Shown here in pieces: positions 8,465 to 18,376 of a stretch of 64,000 bases of DNA. Positions within the stretch are counted from its first letter, which is position 1. Every line of letters begins with the position of its first letter. Origin of the DNA: an uncultured Odoribacter sp. (GTDB lineage: Bacteria; Bacteroidota; Bacteroidia; Bacteroidales; Marinifilaceae). The notes beneath the pieces are model-generated. The model made no database searches. It was given only the letters and a program-made list of their open reading frames with translations, and was not told the origin of the DNA. The stretch covers positions 124,001 through 188,000 of the forward strand of contig CAJTPD010000005.1 in assembly GCA_910578105.1 (NCBI GenBank), read 5' to 3'. The position numbers were made by a program, and so were the translations under genes.

Positions 8465-8497
8465 AAAAGTCCGGCTGCGGTTGTAGCCGGACTTTTT
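8465..8497 (-). terminator. Terminator of locus A
   Basis: A strong stem (AAAAGTCCGGCT / AGCCGGACTTTT) with an 8-nt loop lies 23 bp after the stop of the thioredoxin gene. On the minus strand it ends in TTTT. It closes the locus A operon. Confidence 0.88.
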
Positions 8498-8519
8498 CAG
8501 TCTCAAATTATATTGTAAA

Positions 8520-9665
8520 CTATTTCACTTTCTCCAGCATCTCTTCATACGACTGGCAGTAATATTCCATGATAGGCATTGTTTTGTCGCCCACCGTCAT
8601 TGTTCTGCCGGAAGTATCTTTTCTACCTTTCAACACCTTTACACGCTCTTGCAAAAGAGCAGCAAATTTCTTGCGGTCACCGATATTATTCCATCCCTCC
8701 TTACCCTGTCCGTAAAACAATGAACTACATGCATAATATACCTGATCTTCTATCATACGGCTGAAATGACTGTACGTCACCAAAGCTTCCAAAAGCGATG
8801 CCCATTCTTTAGTACCGATTGTTCCGTCCACTAAGGCTGCGGCGCGAATACCATCCGCCTCCGGCACTCCGCATTTTTTCATAAGGGCATAATAGGCTTC
8901 CAGACCGGCAGCATCATATCCTGCAATTTTCTTGGCTTCCCGCTTGAGAAATTTCCTGGTCCCTGCCTCCCACACTTTCTCCAAATGCAGGCCGGCTTTC
9001 TCGCCGTAACGTTTCACTAATTCCGCCTTACGGGCATATACAGGACGGAACACAACATAATCAGGAGTAACGTAAGTACAAAACATCCGATATACATTGG
9101 TATCCGTAAACACAGCGTCCGTTTTATCTTTCAAAAAATCGTCAGCTACAGTACGCACAGTTCCCGACATGGCAGCATCGTCCAGCAACGATAGGTAATC
9201 GCGGATAAACTCCAAAGAGCGTTCTCCTGCCGCATAGCGTTTGTTCATATCCGTCAGACCGTCTCCTTTTACACCGTTCTCTGCAAAGTCTATCAATTCA
9301 TCCACACTCAGATAACCGGCATGGCGGCACAACAACTCACCCGCCGCATTCAACACCAGCAAGGTAGGGTAAGCGTTCACATCATACTTTTTCCGTATTT
9401 CTACGCCTTCCCCTTTCTCCATGTCTATTTTCACCGATACGAAACGGGGATTGAAATAATTGCCCGCTTTCTCCTGAACAAATTCTTTGGACGCCATCAA
9501 TTTGCAAGGACCGCACCAACTGGTGTAACAGTCCATAAATACCAATTTGTTTTCAGCTTTGGCAGCCGTCAGTGCTTTGATAAAACCGCCTTCACGGAAG
9601 TTAATCTGTGCCACAAGAGGCAAAGCCATGACAATTACCAATACAAACAAAACTATTCTTTTCAT
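8520..9665 (-). CDS. Thioredoxin-fold protein of locus A (N-terminal Trx)
   Basis: The 381-residue product has a signal peptide (MKRIVLFVLVIVMALPLVAQ). A thioredoxin domain follows directly (about 25-135) with the active site SWCGPCK and the cis-Pro segment YDVNAYPTLLVL. The remaining 240 residues are mostly helical with no recognised domain. It should act as a periplasmic thiol-disulfide protein. It is the last gene of locus A, 35 bp after the PKD-like gene. Locus B ends in a thioredoxin-fold protein too, but there the Trx domain is at the C-terminus, so the two are not simple copies. Confidence 0.85.
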   Translation of the reverse strand: MKRIVLFVLVIVMALPLVAQINFREGGFIKALTAAKAENKLVFMDCYTSWCGPCKLMASKEFVQEKAGNYFNPRFVSVKIDMEKGEGVEIRKKYDVNAYPTLLVLNAAGELLCRHAGYLSVDELIDFAENGVKGDGLTDMNKRYAAGERSLEFIRDYLSLLDDAAMSGTVRTVADDFLKDKTDAVFTDTNVYRMFCTYVTPDYVVFRPVYARKAELVKRYGEKAGLHLEKVWEAGTRKFLKREAKKIAGYDAAGLEAYYALMKKCGVPEADGIRAAALVDGTIGTKEWASLLEALVTYSHFSRMIEDQVYYACSSLFYGQGKEGWNNIGDRKKFAALLQERVKVLKGRKDTSGRTMTVGDKTMPIMEYYCQSYEEMLEKVK

Positions 9666-9700
9666 CTTACAATAATTTAATCATTCTAAACCGCCCTTTA

Positions 9701-11236
9701 TCAATAAGGGAAAGTCGGAGACATCGAATCCGGATATAAAAATGCGTATAAATTAGGAGACATCGGAGAATAATCCGACATCGGAACGGCATAGCATAAC
9801 TTTTTCAAAATTCCTGTTCCTTCAAATGTATGCTTGGGTTCTCCGAAAGGCTGCCCCCCCTGCATTTCATACATCACTACGGTGTATTTTCCTCCATTCT
9901 GAACTCCTATTACTAAATAATCAAAAGCTGCTTCATAAAAAAGATTGGACATATAAGTAACCGTTCCGGCCGGCAGGGAAGCCACCGACAAAGCAGTTTC
10001 CACTTTTTCCTTCATACTATAGCGATACAATTGGTTATCCTTCACCGAATAAATAAAACTCCCTCTCAATCCTTTACCGGCAATGACAGCAGCCGAAGCA
10101 AGTTTCTCGGCATCCAGCCGGCGGACTTCGGAAATGGTCTCCTTTCCCAAAATTACCAAATAACGTCCGTCATCTTTCACATCAAACAGATACCAGACAG
10201 CATTATCCCCTGAATTCCAGTTCCAGCCGGTAGCAATTGCCTCAGCCTTCTCAAAAGGAACGCGTACTCCGGCATAACCATCTTTATATCCGATTTCACG
10301 TCCGTCTGTACACATCAGACAATGTTTACTTTCACTCCAATAAGACAATTCCCTTCCGTTAAAAGCCTGAACAAAAGTACTGCCTCCGCAACCTTCAGGC
10401 GTAACCAATTTGCCCGTAGCATACTCACTGGCAAAAAAACCACCGCCAACACTTTCATAACAAATTCCTTTATTGGAAAAATAGTGATTATACTCTCCTG
10501 TCGTTGCCATAGCATAAGGAATTTCATCTTCTTCCATCGTAGCATAAAACAAACTGCTACGGTCAAACATCAGCGACATATCTACCGTATTGTATACGGC
10601 AAAATTATTTTCCCCATATGCTAAAAACATGCCGGTAGCATACGTAGAAGTTGCCGTCTCCGAATCCATATGAATTTTTTTATACACCGGATTCATGTTA
10701 CGCGGCTTCCCGTTCAACGGCGCGCCATAATTTTCAGTCAACAAATCATTCAGTGTCACCGTGTCCCTGTAATTATAAAAATCCAATTCAGTGTTGCCTT
10801 CTGCCGTTTCTTTCAACGCATAGAAACCATTGGAGAAGGCGGAAGTCACGTCTAAAGAAAATTCAACCAAACCAAAATAGCCCGTTTCCTTATGTGTAGC
10901 CTCACAGATAACCGAATATTTACCGATTTTCAGTTCGACAGGGTAAGCCAGCTTTTTCCCTTCCCAGATTTTATTCTTCCGGTACTCGCCTTTTTGCCCG
11001 AACTGTCCGCCATAAATATACCAGTTAAACAACAATTCATCATCTGCAAATCCTTCCACCACCGGAGTCAGTTCCAATACTGAACTAAAAGCCACTGCCG
11101 AAGTGTCCTGAGGCAAGCCTTCCACCTTAATCTCATGTGCCCGGTTCGCCTCTGTCGCTACTGTGCTGTCGTCATCGAAACAACCGCTCAAACATGCCAT
11201 CAGACATAAACATAAAAGCCATATATATTTTCTCAT
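9701..11236 (-). CDS. PKD-like family lipoprotein, locus A
   Basis: The 511-residue lipoprotein has a lipobox ending SGCFDDDS. The first 130 residues look like one Ig/PKD-like domain (FNWYIYGGQFG ... YSVICEATHKETGYFG). The rest is repeated short beta strands, as in a propeller or beta-helix (FYALKETAEGN, YSVKDNQLYRYSMKEK). It corresponds to the 'PKD-like family lipoprotein' commonly encoded with SusC/D and DUF4843 genes in Bacteroidetes, and matches the locus B gene at 26369 in position, size and layout. It is probably a surface-exposed ligand-binding accessory; the ligand is unknown. Confidence 0.8.
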   Translation of the reverse strand: MRKYIWLLCLCLMACLSGCFDDDSTVATEANRAHEIKVEGLPQDTSAVAFSSVLELTPVVEGFADDELLFNWYIYGGQFGQKGEYRKNKIWEGKKLAYPVELKIGKYSVICEATHKETGYFGLVEFSLDVTSAFSNGFYALKETAEGNTELDFYNYRDTVTLNDLLTENYGAPLNGKPRNMNPVYKKIHMDSETATSTYATGMFLAYGENNFAVYNTVDMSLMFDRSSLFYATMEEDEIPYAMATTGEYNHYFSNKGICYESVGGGFFASEYATGKLVTPEGCGGSTFVQAFNGRELSYWSESKHCLMCTDGREIGYKDGYAGVRVPFEKAEAIATGWNWNSGDNAVWYLFDVKDDGRYLVILGKETISEVRRLDAEKLASAAVIAGKGLRGSFIYSVKDNQLYRYSMKEKVETALSVASLPAGTVTYMSNLFYEAAFDYLVIGVQNGGKYTVVMYEMQGGQPFGEPKHTFEGTGILKKLCYAVPMSDYSPMSPNLYAFLYPDSMSPTFPY

Positions 11237-11257
11237 ATCCGTTCTATTTTAAGTCGA

Positions 11258-12115
11258 TTAATAACCATTCGCCACCGGAGTAAAATCCACCGGACCGTCT
11301 GCTTCTTCCCAGACTTTTCCAATTTCCGGATTTGCCAAACGTTCCTCATTTTCCTCTTCTAAACGCTCTGCAAACCATTGGCCCAAGTAAGCAATGTAAG
11401 CTTCATCCTTCGGAGCGAAATACCCCTGAAAATATTCATAAAAAAGGGTACTGATATATTCATCATCCCAGGGTTTCTCCGTCCATTTTATCATTAATTC
11501 ATGTTTTTGCGGTCCGTAAGTACCGAAATAAGAACTTAAAGAAAACTTATCCCATGCTTCCGGTTTCGTGAGACGGTCAGAAATAGTCAGCGTGTAGGTC
11601 GCAAACTCCGGATAGCCGGCCTTGAACCACCCATTGTCCCTGAATGTAATTTTCAACACAACATCCCCCTCCGCTTCCAATGATGCATCACGGAGTACCA
11701 CTACCGGCACCTTCACAGCCGCCGAATCGCCCGGGACCTGGTACAATGCAGCCAGCGATGGCTCATCAAAAGCCACGTAGTGTTTGCCGGCAACGGCATT
11801 GACAACCCCCTGCGTCGTATCCTCTACCTGCATCAAAGCAAGCGGCCGGCTATCTGCAGAAAGTTTACCCATAGTATTCACCCTCAGCCAGACAGTATCT
11901 CTCATCTGTCCTTCCGCAGAATTCAATTTAAAGGAATGGCTTCCTCTTCCCATTCCATCCTTCACACCAGCCGTTGTCAGGCCATCCCCATAATGGAAGG
12001 TCAGCATACACTCCTCATCCGAAAATTTCGGGAGCTCTTTTTCACAAGCAGTTGCCAGCAACACCAAACCTCCCGCATATAATAAATTTGAAAGTTTCAT
12101 AACAATACGTCTCAT
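11258..12115 (-). CDS. DUF4843 domain lipoprotein, locus A
   Basis: The 285-residue lipoprotein has a signal peptide and lipobox (LLATACEKELPKF). The body is beta-rich with KVPVVVLRD and VVLKITFRDNGWFKAGYPEF, followed by the family-typical segment ISDRLTKPEAW. It matches DUF4843, a family encoded next to susD in many Bacteroidetes uptake loci. The ATG at 12115 lies just after the susD stop; an ATG at 12100 (MKLSNLLYAGGL) would give a cleaner signal peptide. The function is unknown, likely part of the surface complex with SusC/D. Confidence 0.8.
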   Translation of the reverse strand: MRRIVMKLSNLLYAGGLVLLATACEKELPKFSDEECMLTFHYGDGLTTAGVKDGMGRGSHSFKLNSAEGQMRDTVWLRVNTMGKLSADSRPLALMQVEDTTQGVVNAVAGKHYVAFDEPSLAALYQVPGDSAAVKVPVVVLRDASLEAEGDVVLKITFRDNGWFKAGYPEFATYTLTISDRLTKPEAWDKFSLSSYFGTYGPQKHELMIKWTEKPWDDEYISTLFYEYFQGYFAPKDEAYIAYLGQWFAERLEEENEERLANPEIGKVWEEADGPVDFTPVANGY

Positions 12116-12118
12116 GGA

Positions 12119-13609
12119 TTAAGGATTAAACTCTGTATTTACACAACTCCAAAGCACATACACCTCATCGGTGATTTCATCATCACACCATAACATTCTC
12201 GAAGCTCCGGCACGCTTATAGGCATAAAACATTTGCCCTTCGGCAAAAAATTCCCTGCGATACTCCGGCAGCAAGACCTCCGTCCGGTTAGTCTGAGCAT
12301 CAAACACCTCATGATTCAATGCTACACCACATCCGTATAACAAATAATCCGCATACAAACTGTTGGCTTCCTCCACATCGGCAGTCGTTTCTATAGCTAT
12401 CAGATACACTTCAGACATTCGCAACATCGGAATAATTTGATAATATAAAGCCAAATCTTCTGCATCATCGGCAAAATAATATTTCTTGATGGCAGCAAAT
12501 CCCGAATTGCCATAACTTTTCAAATTCTTGTTCCATCCGGTCGTGTATCTTGTATCCAAATCTTTGTTCTCCGGAAACAGTTCATTTAAACAATCCAAAG
12601 TAGTATACAAATTATCAGCACGAGCATCTACATCAGCTCCGCCGATTAATATTTTGGCAACTGTCTTGACGTCATATTTGCTCAGGTAGAAAAGACATTC
12701 ATTCGGACAAGCATGATAACCGGCAGTGCGGTCCTCATCGCCGGCCAGCTCCATCACAGGGACTCCATCGGCATCGGTAGCATCGATTACTGCCTTTGCC
12801 GCAAGATATGCCTCCTCTTTCTGTCCTAAGTAAAGATAAGCCCGCGCCTGCAATGCCTTTACCGCCCAGTAATTCAGGCGAGACTGGCGGTATCCCATAT
12901 AGGTGTCGTCCAGTTCTATATTGGCCGGATTATTCAAATCCTCAAATGCATAACTGAAAATAGGATCATTATCCTTTAGCAAAGATTCTGCTTTCTTCAA
13001 ATCAGACAATAGTTTTTCTGCATAACTGTCAAAATCATACCGCACAATCCGGTCGTTAAATGCCGTCACCTCAGAATAAGGCAGACTGACTTTCCCGCCA
13101 TTCCCGTTAGGTACGTCACCAAACAAACGGAGCACATCCAACTGGCAATAGGCACGGATAGCATACGCCTCCCCCATAATCACCGACCGCGTAGCCTCAT
13201 CGGGAAATGCTTCTGCATTCGTCTCGGCATTCGCAATGATTTTATTGGCCTGTACAATAACATTGAACAATTTCGAGTAAATGGTTTGTACCGCTTTCCG
13301 CACCTTATCCTGCTTATAATCATGCATCTTTAAATAATAATTCACCGATTGGTCGCCATAGGACTCTTCTTTGACATACCACAAACCGGCCAACAATTCA
13401 ATGTCGCTCATTGTCAGCTTTTGTCCGTACACATCCGTATTTCCCATAGCCATATAACATCCGGTCAGGGCCGTACAAAATCCCCGGTAAGAAGAAAATT
13501 GTTCTTTTTCCTTTTGCTCCGTTTCAGGATTCACGTCCAACCAATCGTTACACGAAATGAACAGGATTCCCAAAACCGTATATAACAATATGAATCTATA
13601 TTTGCTCAT
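12119..13609 (-). CDS. RagB/SusD family lipoprotein, locus A
   Basis: The 496-residue surface lipoprotein has a lipobox with IGI-type membrane segment then SCNDWLDVNPETEQ, the standard SusD start. TPR-like helices include AIRAYCQLDVLRLFGDVP and NYWAVKALQARAYLYLG, and the C-terminal YRREFFAEGQMFYAYKR motif is typical. SusD proteins form a lid over the SusC barrel and bind substrate. The open frame begins with TTG at 13636, overlapping susC; the ATG at 13609 starts the signal peptide (MSKYRFILLY). Confidence 0.93.
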   Translation of the reverse strand: MSKYRFILLYTVLGILFISCNDWLDVNPETEQKEKEQFSSYRGFCTALTGCYMAMGNTDVYGQKLTMSDIELLAGLWYVKEESYGDQSVNYYLKMHDYKQDKVRKAVQTIYSKLFNVIVQANKIIANAETNAEAFPDEATRSVIMGEAYAIRAYCQLDVLRLFGDVPNGNGGKVSLPYSEVTAFNDRIVRYDFDSYAEKLLSDLKKAESLLKDNDPIFSYAFEDLNNPANIELDDTYMGYRQSRLNYWAVKALQARAYLYLGQKEEAYLAAKAVIDATDADGVPVMELAGDEDRTAGYHACPNECLFYLSKYDVKTVAKILIGGADVDARADNLYTTLDCLNELFPENKDLDTRYTTGWNKNLKSYGNSGFAAIKKYYFADDAEDLALYYQIIPMLRMSEVYLIAIETTADVEEANSLYADYLLYGCGVALNHEVFDAQTNRTEVLLPEYRREFFAEGQMFYAYKRAGASRMLWCDDEITDEVYVLWSCVNTEFNP

Positions 13610-13632
13610 ATCTTTCAAGTTTTGTTGGTTTA

Positions 13633-16600
13633 TCAAAATAAGAACTTAATACTCCCTTGTACATTACGGGCAAACGGATAGGTAATACCCCGTTCCATCT
13701 TCACTGTCGACCAATACCACAAATCAGAAATATTCACACCGAATGTAACGGAAGTTGCACGCAGGCTTTTCCTTACCCAATCGTTGTCCCACTTCCATTG
13801 TATGCTGGCGGATTGTAATTCCAATACTTTATCGCTCATCACAAAACGGGAGGTTGCCCGGGTTTCTATCCCGTTATACCCTTTGAATGACACAATATCG
13901 CCGGGTTTCTGCCAGCGTTCGTACAAAGCCCGTGCATCCACATTCTGTCCCATTAGAGTGGTACGATCTACTTCAACCCGGTCAACAATAGTCTGGTTAT
14001 ATACTTTACCTCCCCAATGGAAACCCATTGAAAGATTAAAAGTCAATCCTTTCCACATAAACATCGTACTGGCTATGCCCCGGTATCTCGGATCGGATTG
14101 CCCGACATATACTTTGTCCGATGCCTTCCAGATATCGGTACGGTTGCCATTTTTATCCAAAAAGATTTCCTTTCCGTTACTCGGGTCTATACCCAAAGAA
14201 CGCACCACATAAATTCCGTTCTGCGGACGGCCTTCATAAAAAAGGTTAGACACATCCACATCTTCCTGTAAATAAGACTCAGTCTGTTTTTTTATGGCCT
14301 CTGACAATTTAGAGACATAATTTTTATTATAGCTCAATTGCCCGCTAACCAACCAATTAATGTCCCGTTCCGCATTACGTATGACATAAACACTGGCAGA
14401 AGCCTCCCAACCTTTGTTCTTCACCTCCCCGACATTGTCTACATACGAAGGGAATCCCATTGAATGGGGCATATCCATGTTAGAAAGCAGATTATTGGTC
14501 TTTTTGCTGTAAACGTTGAATTCTCCCTTGAAACGATTGTTCCAACACCCGAATTCCACTCCGAAATTAAATTCGTCCGTCTTCTGCCAGGTCAGATAGG
14601 GATTGCCTAATCCCTGCAATTCGGCCCCTGTCCAGTTCATATAATAATTATCGGTAAGAAATTTATAAAGCGTATTCGCACCGGCAGAACCTTGCTGAGT
14701 TCCGGTTTGCCCGTAGGAAGCTTTCAGACGCAGGACGTTGGCAAAAAAACCATCCATAAAATTCTCGTTGTGCAAATTCCACCCGATACCGGAACTCCAG
14801 AACGGAGCATATTTCTTTTCACTTCCGAAAGTGGAACTACCATCAACACGCGCTGAAAAATCCGCATAATAACGATTGTTGTAAATGTAATTCACGTTGC
14901 CCGTAAGTCCTAAACGACGGGATTTTGCCTGATTTCCCGTAGGACCTCCGTCCTTTGCATACTGCCGGGCAGTTGCCAGGAAATTAACTTTCTCTTCCGT
15001 GAAACCTTCTGCTGCAATATTATAAGTATAACTACTCTTCCCCTCCAGCGCATAATCCACTCCTACATATACCTGATGCTTGTCAGCAAACGTTCTGGAA
15101 TATGAAACAGTGATATTACCGCTGTACGTGTTACTTCTGCCAGTGGTATAATCATACGTTCCGCGCCGCAGAAATCCCTCTCCCGACTGATAATATTCAT
15201 CATCTGTAAATTTGGAATGCTCCGCAGGCAAAAATTTATCGGCCGTATTGTCAGTGGCTGAGATTCCCACTTGTCCGCGAACAATAAAACCCGTCAAAGG
15301 TTGCCATTCAATCGAGAAATTGTTGGTCAATGTCCGGTAATTAGCCTTGTCGAAACTGTTCAGGGTAGCATCATACAATGGATTCTGGTACCCCGTATAA
15401 TTTGCATGGAAACCATCAAACATCCGAATCAATTTGCCATTTTCATCATAAGGAGCGTTATAGGGCTGTTGTTTCACATAATCGCTGAAATTGCCGTATT
15501 TACTCTCCCGGCTTTTAGTCACTCCGTAAGAAGCATAATTCTTGAAAGTGATGTTTTTCACCTTATACATCAATGTCAAAGAACCGTTGAATGCCTTTCG
15601 CCAGGAATCTTTCATGGCACCGCGTATATCTTTGTAACCGGCAGTGGCACTCCAGCGGAATTCTTCACTACCCCCTTCCAAACGCAAATTGTAATGAGAA
15701 CCTACACCTGTCTGCAAAGGTTTTCCCAACCAATCGGTATCCGTTCCGGCAGCAATTTCCCTCAAACGCTTGGAATAAGCCTCCTTAAACCAGACATCAT
15801 TACTCGGCGACTCACTTTTATACAAACCCAAATCCCATTCCAACTGTAACTTCTCGGCAGCATTGAGCATGTTGTACGAAGTCAGGTCCGGAATTTCAAG
15901 GTCCATCCCAACCTCGGCACTCACCCGCAACTTTCCCACTTCCGGCTGTCTGGTCACCACGACAATAACCCCATTGGAACCACGCGACCCGTAAATAGCC
16001 GTAGCTGCCGCATCTTTCAGAATATTAATGGATTCTATCTCCTCGTCATTGTAGTCCATCAAACGTTCCAAAGCAATTTCAAAACCGTCCAGAATAATCA
16101 ACGGTGTATTTACAGAATTATTGGCATCCTGATTATACTCCGCCACATCCATCGGCAGGGAAGAATTACCCCGGATATTGATTTGCGGCAAATTGTTCGG
16201 ATTACTTCCGTTCAGATTGTCCACCGCCATGTTGATAGATACATCTATATTTTTCAATGTTTGCAACAAATTTTGCCCTTTGTACACTTTCAGGTCTTCT
16301 TTAGACACAGAAGTCACAGCACCGGTATAACTCTCTTTGGCCTTTTTAAAGATACCCGTTACCACCACTTCGTCCATTTCTGTGGCATCTTCTTCCATAA
16401 TCACCGTCAAAGATTTCGCGTCATTCACTTTGATTTCTTTGGTTTTCATTCCAACAAACGAAAAAACCAGAATATGTTCCATATTTTCCGGCAAAGTCAA
16501 CTGAAAATGTCCATCCGCTCCGGTCACAATCCCTAATTGAGTTCCTTTCAATAAAATCGTCACTCCGGGCAAAGGCATTCCGCCCTTATCCGTTACAATG

Positions 16601-17004
16601 CCGGTCAACGTAAGTTCCTTACCTGCCATTCCGGGAAAAGACAATTTCGGAGAAATAACAATGACGTCATCCTCCAGCCGATACCATAAACCGGTATTTT
16701 TCAAACACACTCCCAGAATATCATTCAAATCCCGGTCTTCAGCCTCTACGCTAACCTTGCCTACATGCCGGAGCTCATTGCTGCTATACATGAACTCATA
16801 ACCGGACAACCGGGTTATCTCCTGAAAAATTTCCGGCAAAGTCTTATTTTTCGCTTCCAGGCTGAAACGGGTCTGCGAATGCGTCCGGGCTGAAACCGTT
16901 GACAATCCCAGAATCAGCAAACAAATACAAATTTTCATAGTTAAATACATTTTCCGAACAATATCAGGCCACGACCCGACATCTAAATCTCGATTTTTTT
17001 TCAT
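13633..17004 (-). CDS. SusC/RagA TonB-dependent transporter with STN domain, locus A
   Basis: The 1123-residue outer-membrane transporter reads in order: cytoplasmic-end leader and signal segment (to about 43), STN domain (about 46-120, SLEAKNKTLPEIFQEITRLSGYE), carboxypeptidase-regulatory-like domain (about 130-215), TonB-box region DEVVVTGIF, plug (about 235-360, with LIILDGFEIALERL and AAATAIYGSRGSNGVIVV), then a 22-strand-type barrel ending in the aromatic FLF. The STN domain is the part that contacts FecR in signalling receptors, so this receptor should both import and signal. The ligand is not known. Confidence 0.95.
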   Translation of the reverse strand: MKKNRDLDVGSWPDIVRKMYLTMKICICLLILGLSTVSARTHSQTRFSLEAKNKTLPEIFQEITRLSGYEFMYSSNELRHVGKVSVEAEDRDLNDILGVCLKNTGLWYRLEDDVIVISPKLSFPGMAGKELTLTGIVTDKGGMPLPGVTILLKGTQLGIVTGADGHFQLTLPENMEHILVFSFVGMKTKEIKVNDAKSLTVIMEEDATEMDEVVVTGIFKKAKESYTGAVTSVSKEDLKVYKGQNLLQTLKNIDVSINMAVDNLNGSNPNNLPQINIRGNSSLPMDVAEYNQDANNSVNTPLIILDGFEIALERLMDYNDEEIESINILKDAAATAIYGSRGSNGVIVVVTRQPEVGKLRVSAEVGMDLEIPDLTSYNMLNAAEKLQLEWDLGLYKSESPSNDVWFKEAYSKRLREIAAGTDTDWLGKPLQTGVGSHYNLRLEGGSEEFRWSATAGYKDIRGAMKDSWRKAFNGSLTLMYKVKNITFKNYASYGVTKSRESKYGNFSDYVKQQPYNAPYDENGKLIRMFDGFHANYTGYQNPLYDATLNSFDKANYRTLTNNFSIEWQPLTGFIVRGQVGISATDNTADKFLPAEHSKFTDDEYYQSGEGFLRRGTYDYTTGRSNTYSGNITVSYSRTFADKHQVYVGVDYALEGKSSYTYNIAAEGFTEEKVNFLATARQYAKDGGPTGNQAKSRRLGLTGNVNYIYNNRYYADFSARVDGSSTFGSEKKYAPFWSSGIGWNLHNENFMDGFFANVLRLKASYGQTGTQQGSAGANTLYKFLTDNYYMNWTGAELQGLGNPYLTWQKTDEFNFGVEFGCWNNRFKGEFNVYSKKTNNLLSNMDMPHSMGFPSYVDNVGEVKNKGWEASASVYVIRNAERDINWLVSGQLSYNKNYVSKLSEAIKKQTESYLQEDVDVSNLFYEGRPQNGIYVVRSLGIDPSNGKEIFLDKNGNRTDIWKASDKVYVGQSDPRYRGIASTMFMWKGLTFNLSMGFHWGGKVYNQTIVDRVEVDRTTLMGQNVDARALYERWQKPGDIVSFKGYNGIETRATSRFVMSDKVLELQSASIQWKWDNDWVRKSLRATSVTFGVNISDLWYWSTVKMERGITYPFARNVQGSIKFLF

Positions 17005-17066
17005 AAATTTGTTTTGTTAAAATTAATAATTGCCATTTGCACAATGGCGTTAATAATTCTTTCCCG

Positions 17067-17089
17067 GGAAGATGCTGCACACATCTTCC
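17067..17089 (-). promoter_or_regulatory. Intercistronic hairpin between fecR and susC, locus A
   Basis: An 8-bp perfect stem (GGAAGATG / CATCTTCC) with a 7-nt loop lies 8 bp past the fecR stop. No T tract follows. A second small stem (GCCATT / AATGGC) lies closer to susC, flanked by two direct AATTATTAA copies. It may set the fecR:susC ratio by mRNA stability or partial termination; this is inference. Confidence 0.55.
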
Positions 17090-17097
17090 TGTTTTTA

Positions 17098-18249
17098 TTA
17101 TTCAGCAAATACTTCAATCACACGTCCGTCCTGCACAAAACGGATATGCGTCGTGAGTTCCAGTTTATTTAATACCTGCTCCAATTCCCGGTACTTCGGT
17201 AAATTCCCGGTAAAACGGATTTCCCGAACCTCCGGATTACGGAGAATAAATTCAACATCATACCAACGTCCTATTTTATGAATTACCTCCTCCAGCAAAT
17301 CGTCATTAAATACAAAACGCTGGTCTTTCCAGGAAGTATAAGCTTTCACATCCACTTTCCGGATTTCCGGGCCTTCGGAACTATAATTCAACTGCTCACC
17401 GGGTTGCAATTCCCGGAAATAATTCTCCGCACGCACCTCCACTTTCCCTTGTACCAAAGTAGCCTGCTGAGTTTCCGAAGGATAAGCTTTTACATTAAAA
17501 GAAGTCCCTAATACTTTGATGTCCAATTGTCCTGCTTTCACAACAAAAGGCCGGGAAACATTTTTCGCAACCTCAAAATAAGCCTCCCCTTCCAACATGA
17601 CCTCCCTCACCTCGCCGGTAAAAGCTACCGGATATTTCAATTCCGTTTCAGCATTCAGCCACACACGTGTACCGTCAGCCAGGATTAACTGGTATTCTCC
17701 CCCCCGCGGAACCGTAATGGTATTATATCCCCCCAAAAAAACAGTATCGCCTGAAGAATAATCCAATCTTTTTCCCCGAACACAAATATCTGCATTCCGC
17801 TCTTTTAACCGGGTTTCCAGACTATCCGACAACACCACCTGCTGTCCGTCCGACAAAGTCAACACAGCACCTGTTTTTCCCAGTTTAATCACACCTCCAA
17901 CCGGCAGATTCGTGTCCACTCCATCCTGTGTACGAAATAAAAAAGCCAGTGCCACACCGATAATCAATGCCCCCATAGCAGCCGCACTCCCCCAGCGTTT
18001 CCCGATACGCAAACGGTCAGACTTCTGTTTACCGGACAAAAAACGGCAATATCCTTCCTCCACCTGAAACTGATAATGTTCGCTCCGGGCCTTTTCCAGA
18101 AATCCCGCCCGGACAAACTCCTGATACATCCGCGCATGCTCATCACTTTCAGCCACCCATTGAGTTAACTGTCTCTGCTCTTCGTCAGTAAGAACACCGA
18201 CAATCGATTTTTGTATCAAGACCGCTATTTGAAAAGGATAATCCGTCAT
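17098..18249 (-). CDS. FecR family anti-sigma factor, locus A
   Basis: The 383-residue product has a cytoplasmic N-terminal helical region (1-85), one membrane segment (about 87-107, SAAAMGALIIGVALAFLF), then the periplasmic FecR domain with the family core TVPRGGEYQLILADGTRVWLNAETELKYP and the GEAYFEV segment. A C-terminal DUF4974/STN-like domain follows (about 310-380). FecR relays the state of the transporter across the inner membrane and controls an ECF sigma factor. The gene is divergent from sigma gene 18377 and upstream of susC, so those are the likely partners. Confidence 0.93.
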   Translation of the reverse strand: MTDYPFQIAVLIQKSIVGVLTDEEQRQLTQWVAESDEHARMYQEFVRAGFLEKARSEHYQFQVEEGYCRFLSGKQKSDRLRIGKRWGSAAAMGALIIGVALAFLFRTQDGVDTNLPVGGVIKLGKTGAVLTLSDGQQVVLSDSLETRLKERNADICVRGKRLDYSSGDTVFLGGYNTITVPRGGEYQLILADGTRVWLNAETELKYPVAFTGEVREVMLEGEAYFEVAKNVSRPFVVKAGQLDIKVLGTSFNVKAYPSETQQATLVQGKVEVRAENYFRELQPGEQLNYSSEGPEIRKVDVKAYTSWKDQRFVFNDDLLEEVIHKIGRWYDVEFILRNPEVREIRFTGNLPKYRELEQVLNKLELTTHIRFVQDGRVIEVFAE

Positions 18250-18367
18250 TTCTCTTTTTTTTGTTTTTATTAAAACATAACCTCAGGCCAAAAGTGTCAA
18301 AAAAAGAGAAAATATTTTATAGAATGAATATTCCTTTAAGAGAATTCTTTCATCTGTTCTTATTTCA

Positions 18368-18375
18368 TATTTTTG
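18368..18375 (+). promoter_or_regulatory. -7 element of locus A sigma gene
   Basis: TATTTTTG fits TAnnTTTG exactly but ends only one base before the ATG at 18377. The mRNA would then be leaderless or start inside the frame, which favours the second ATG at 18401 (MLSQHPSP) as the real start. Confidence 0.45.
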
Positions 18376-18376
18376 T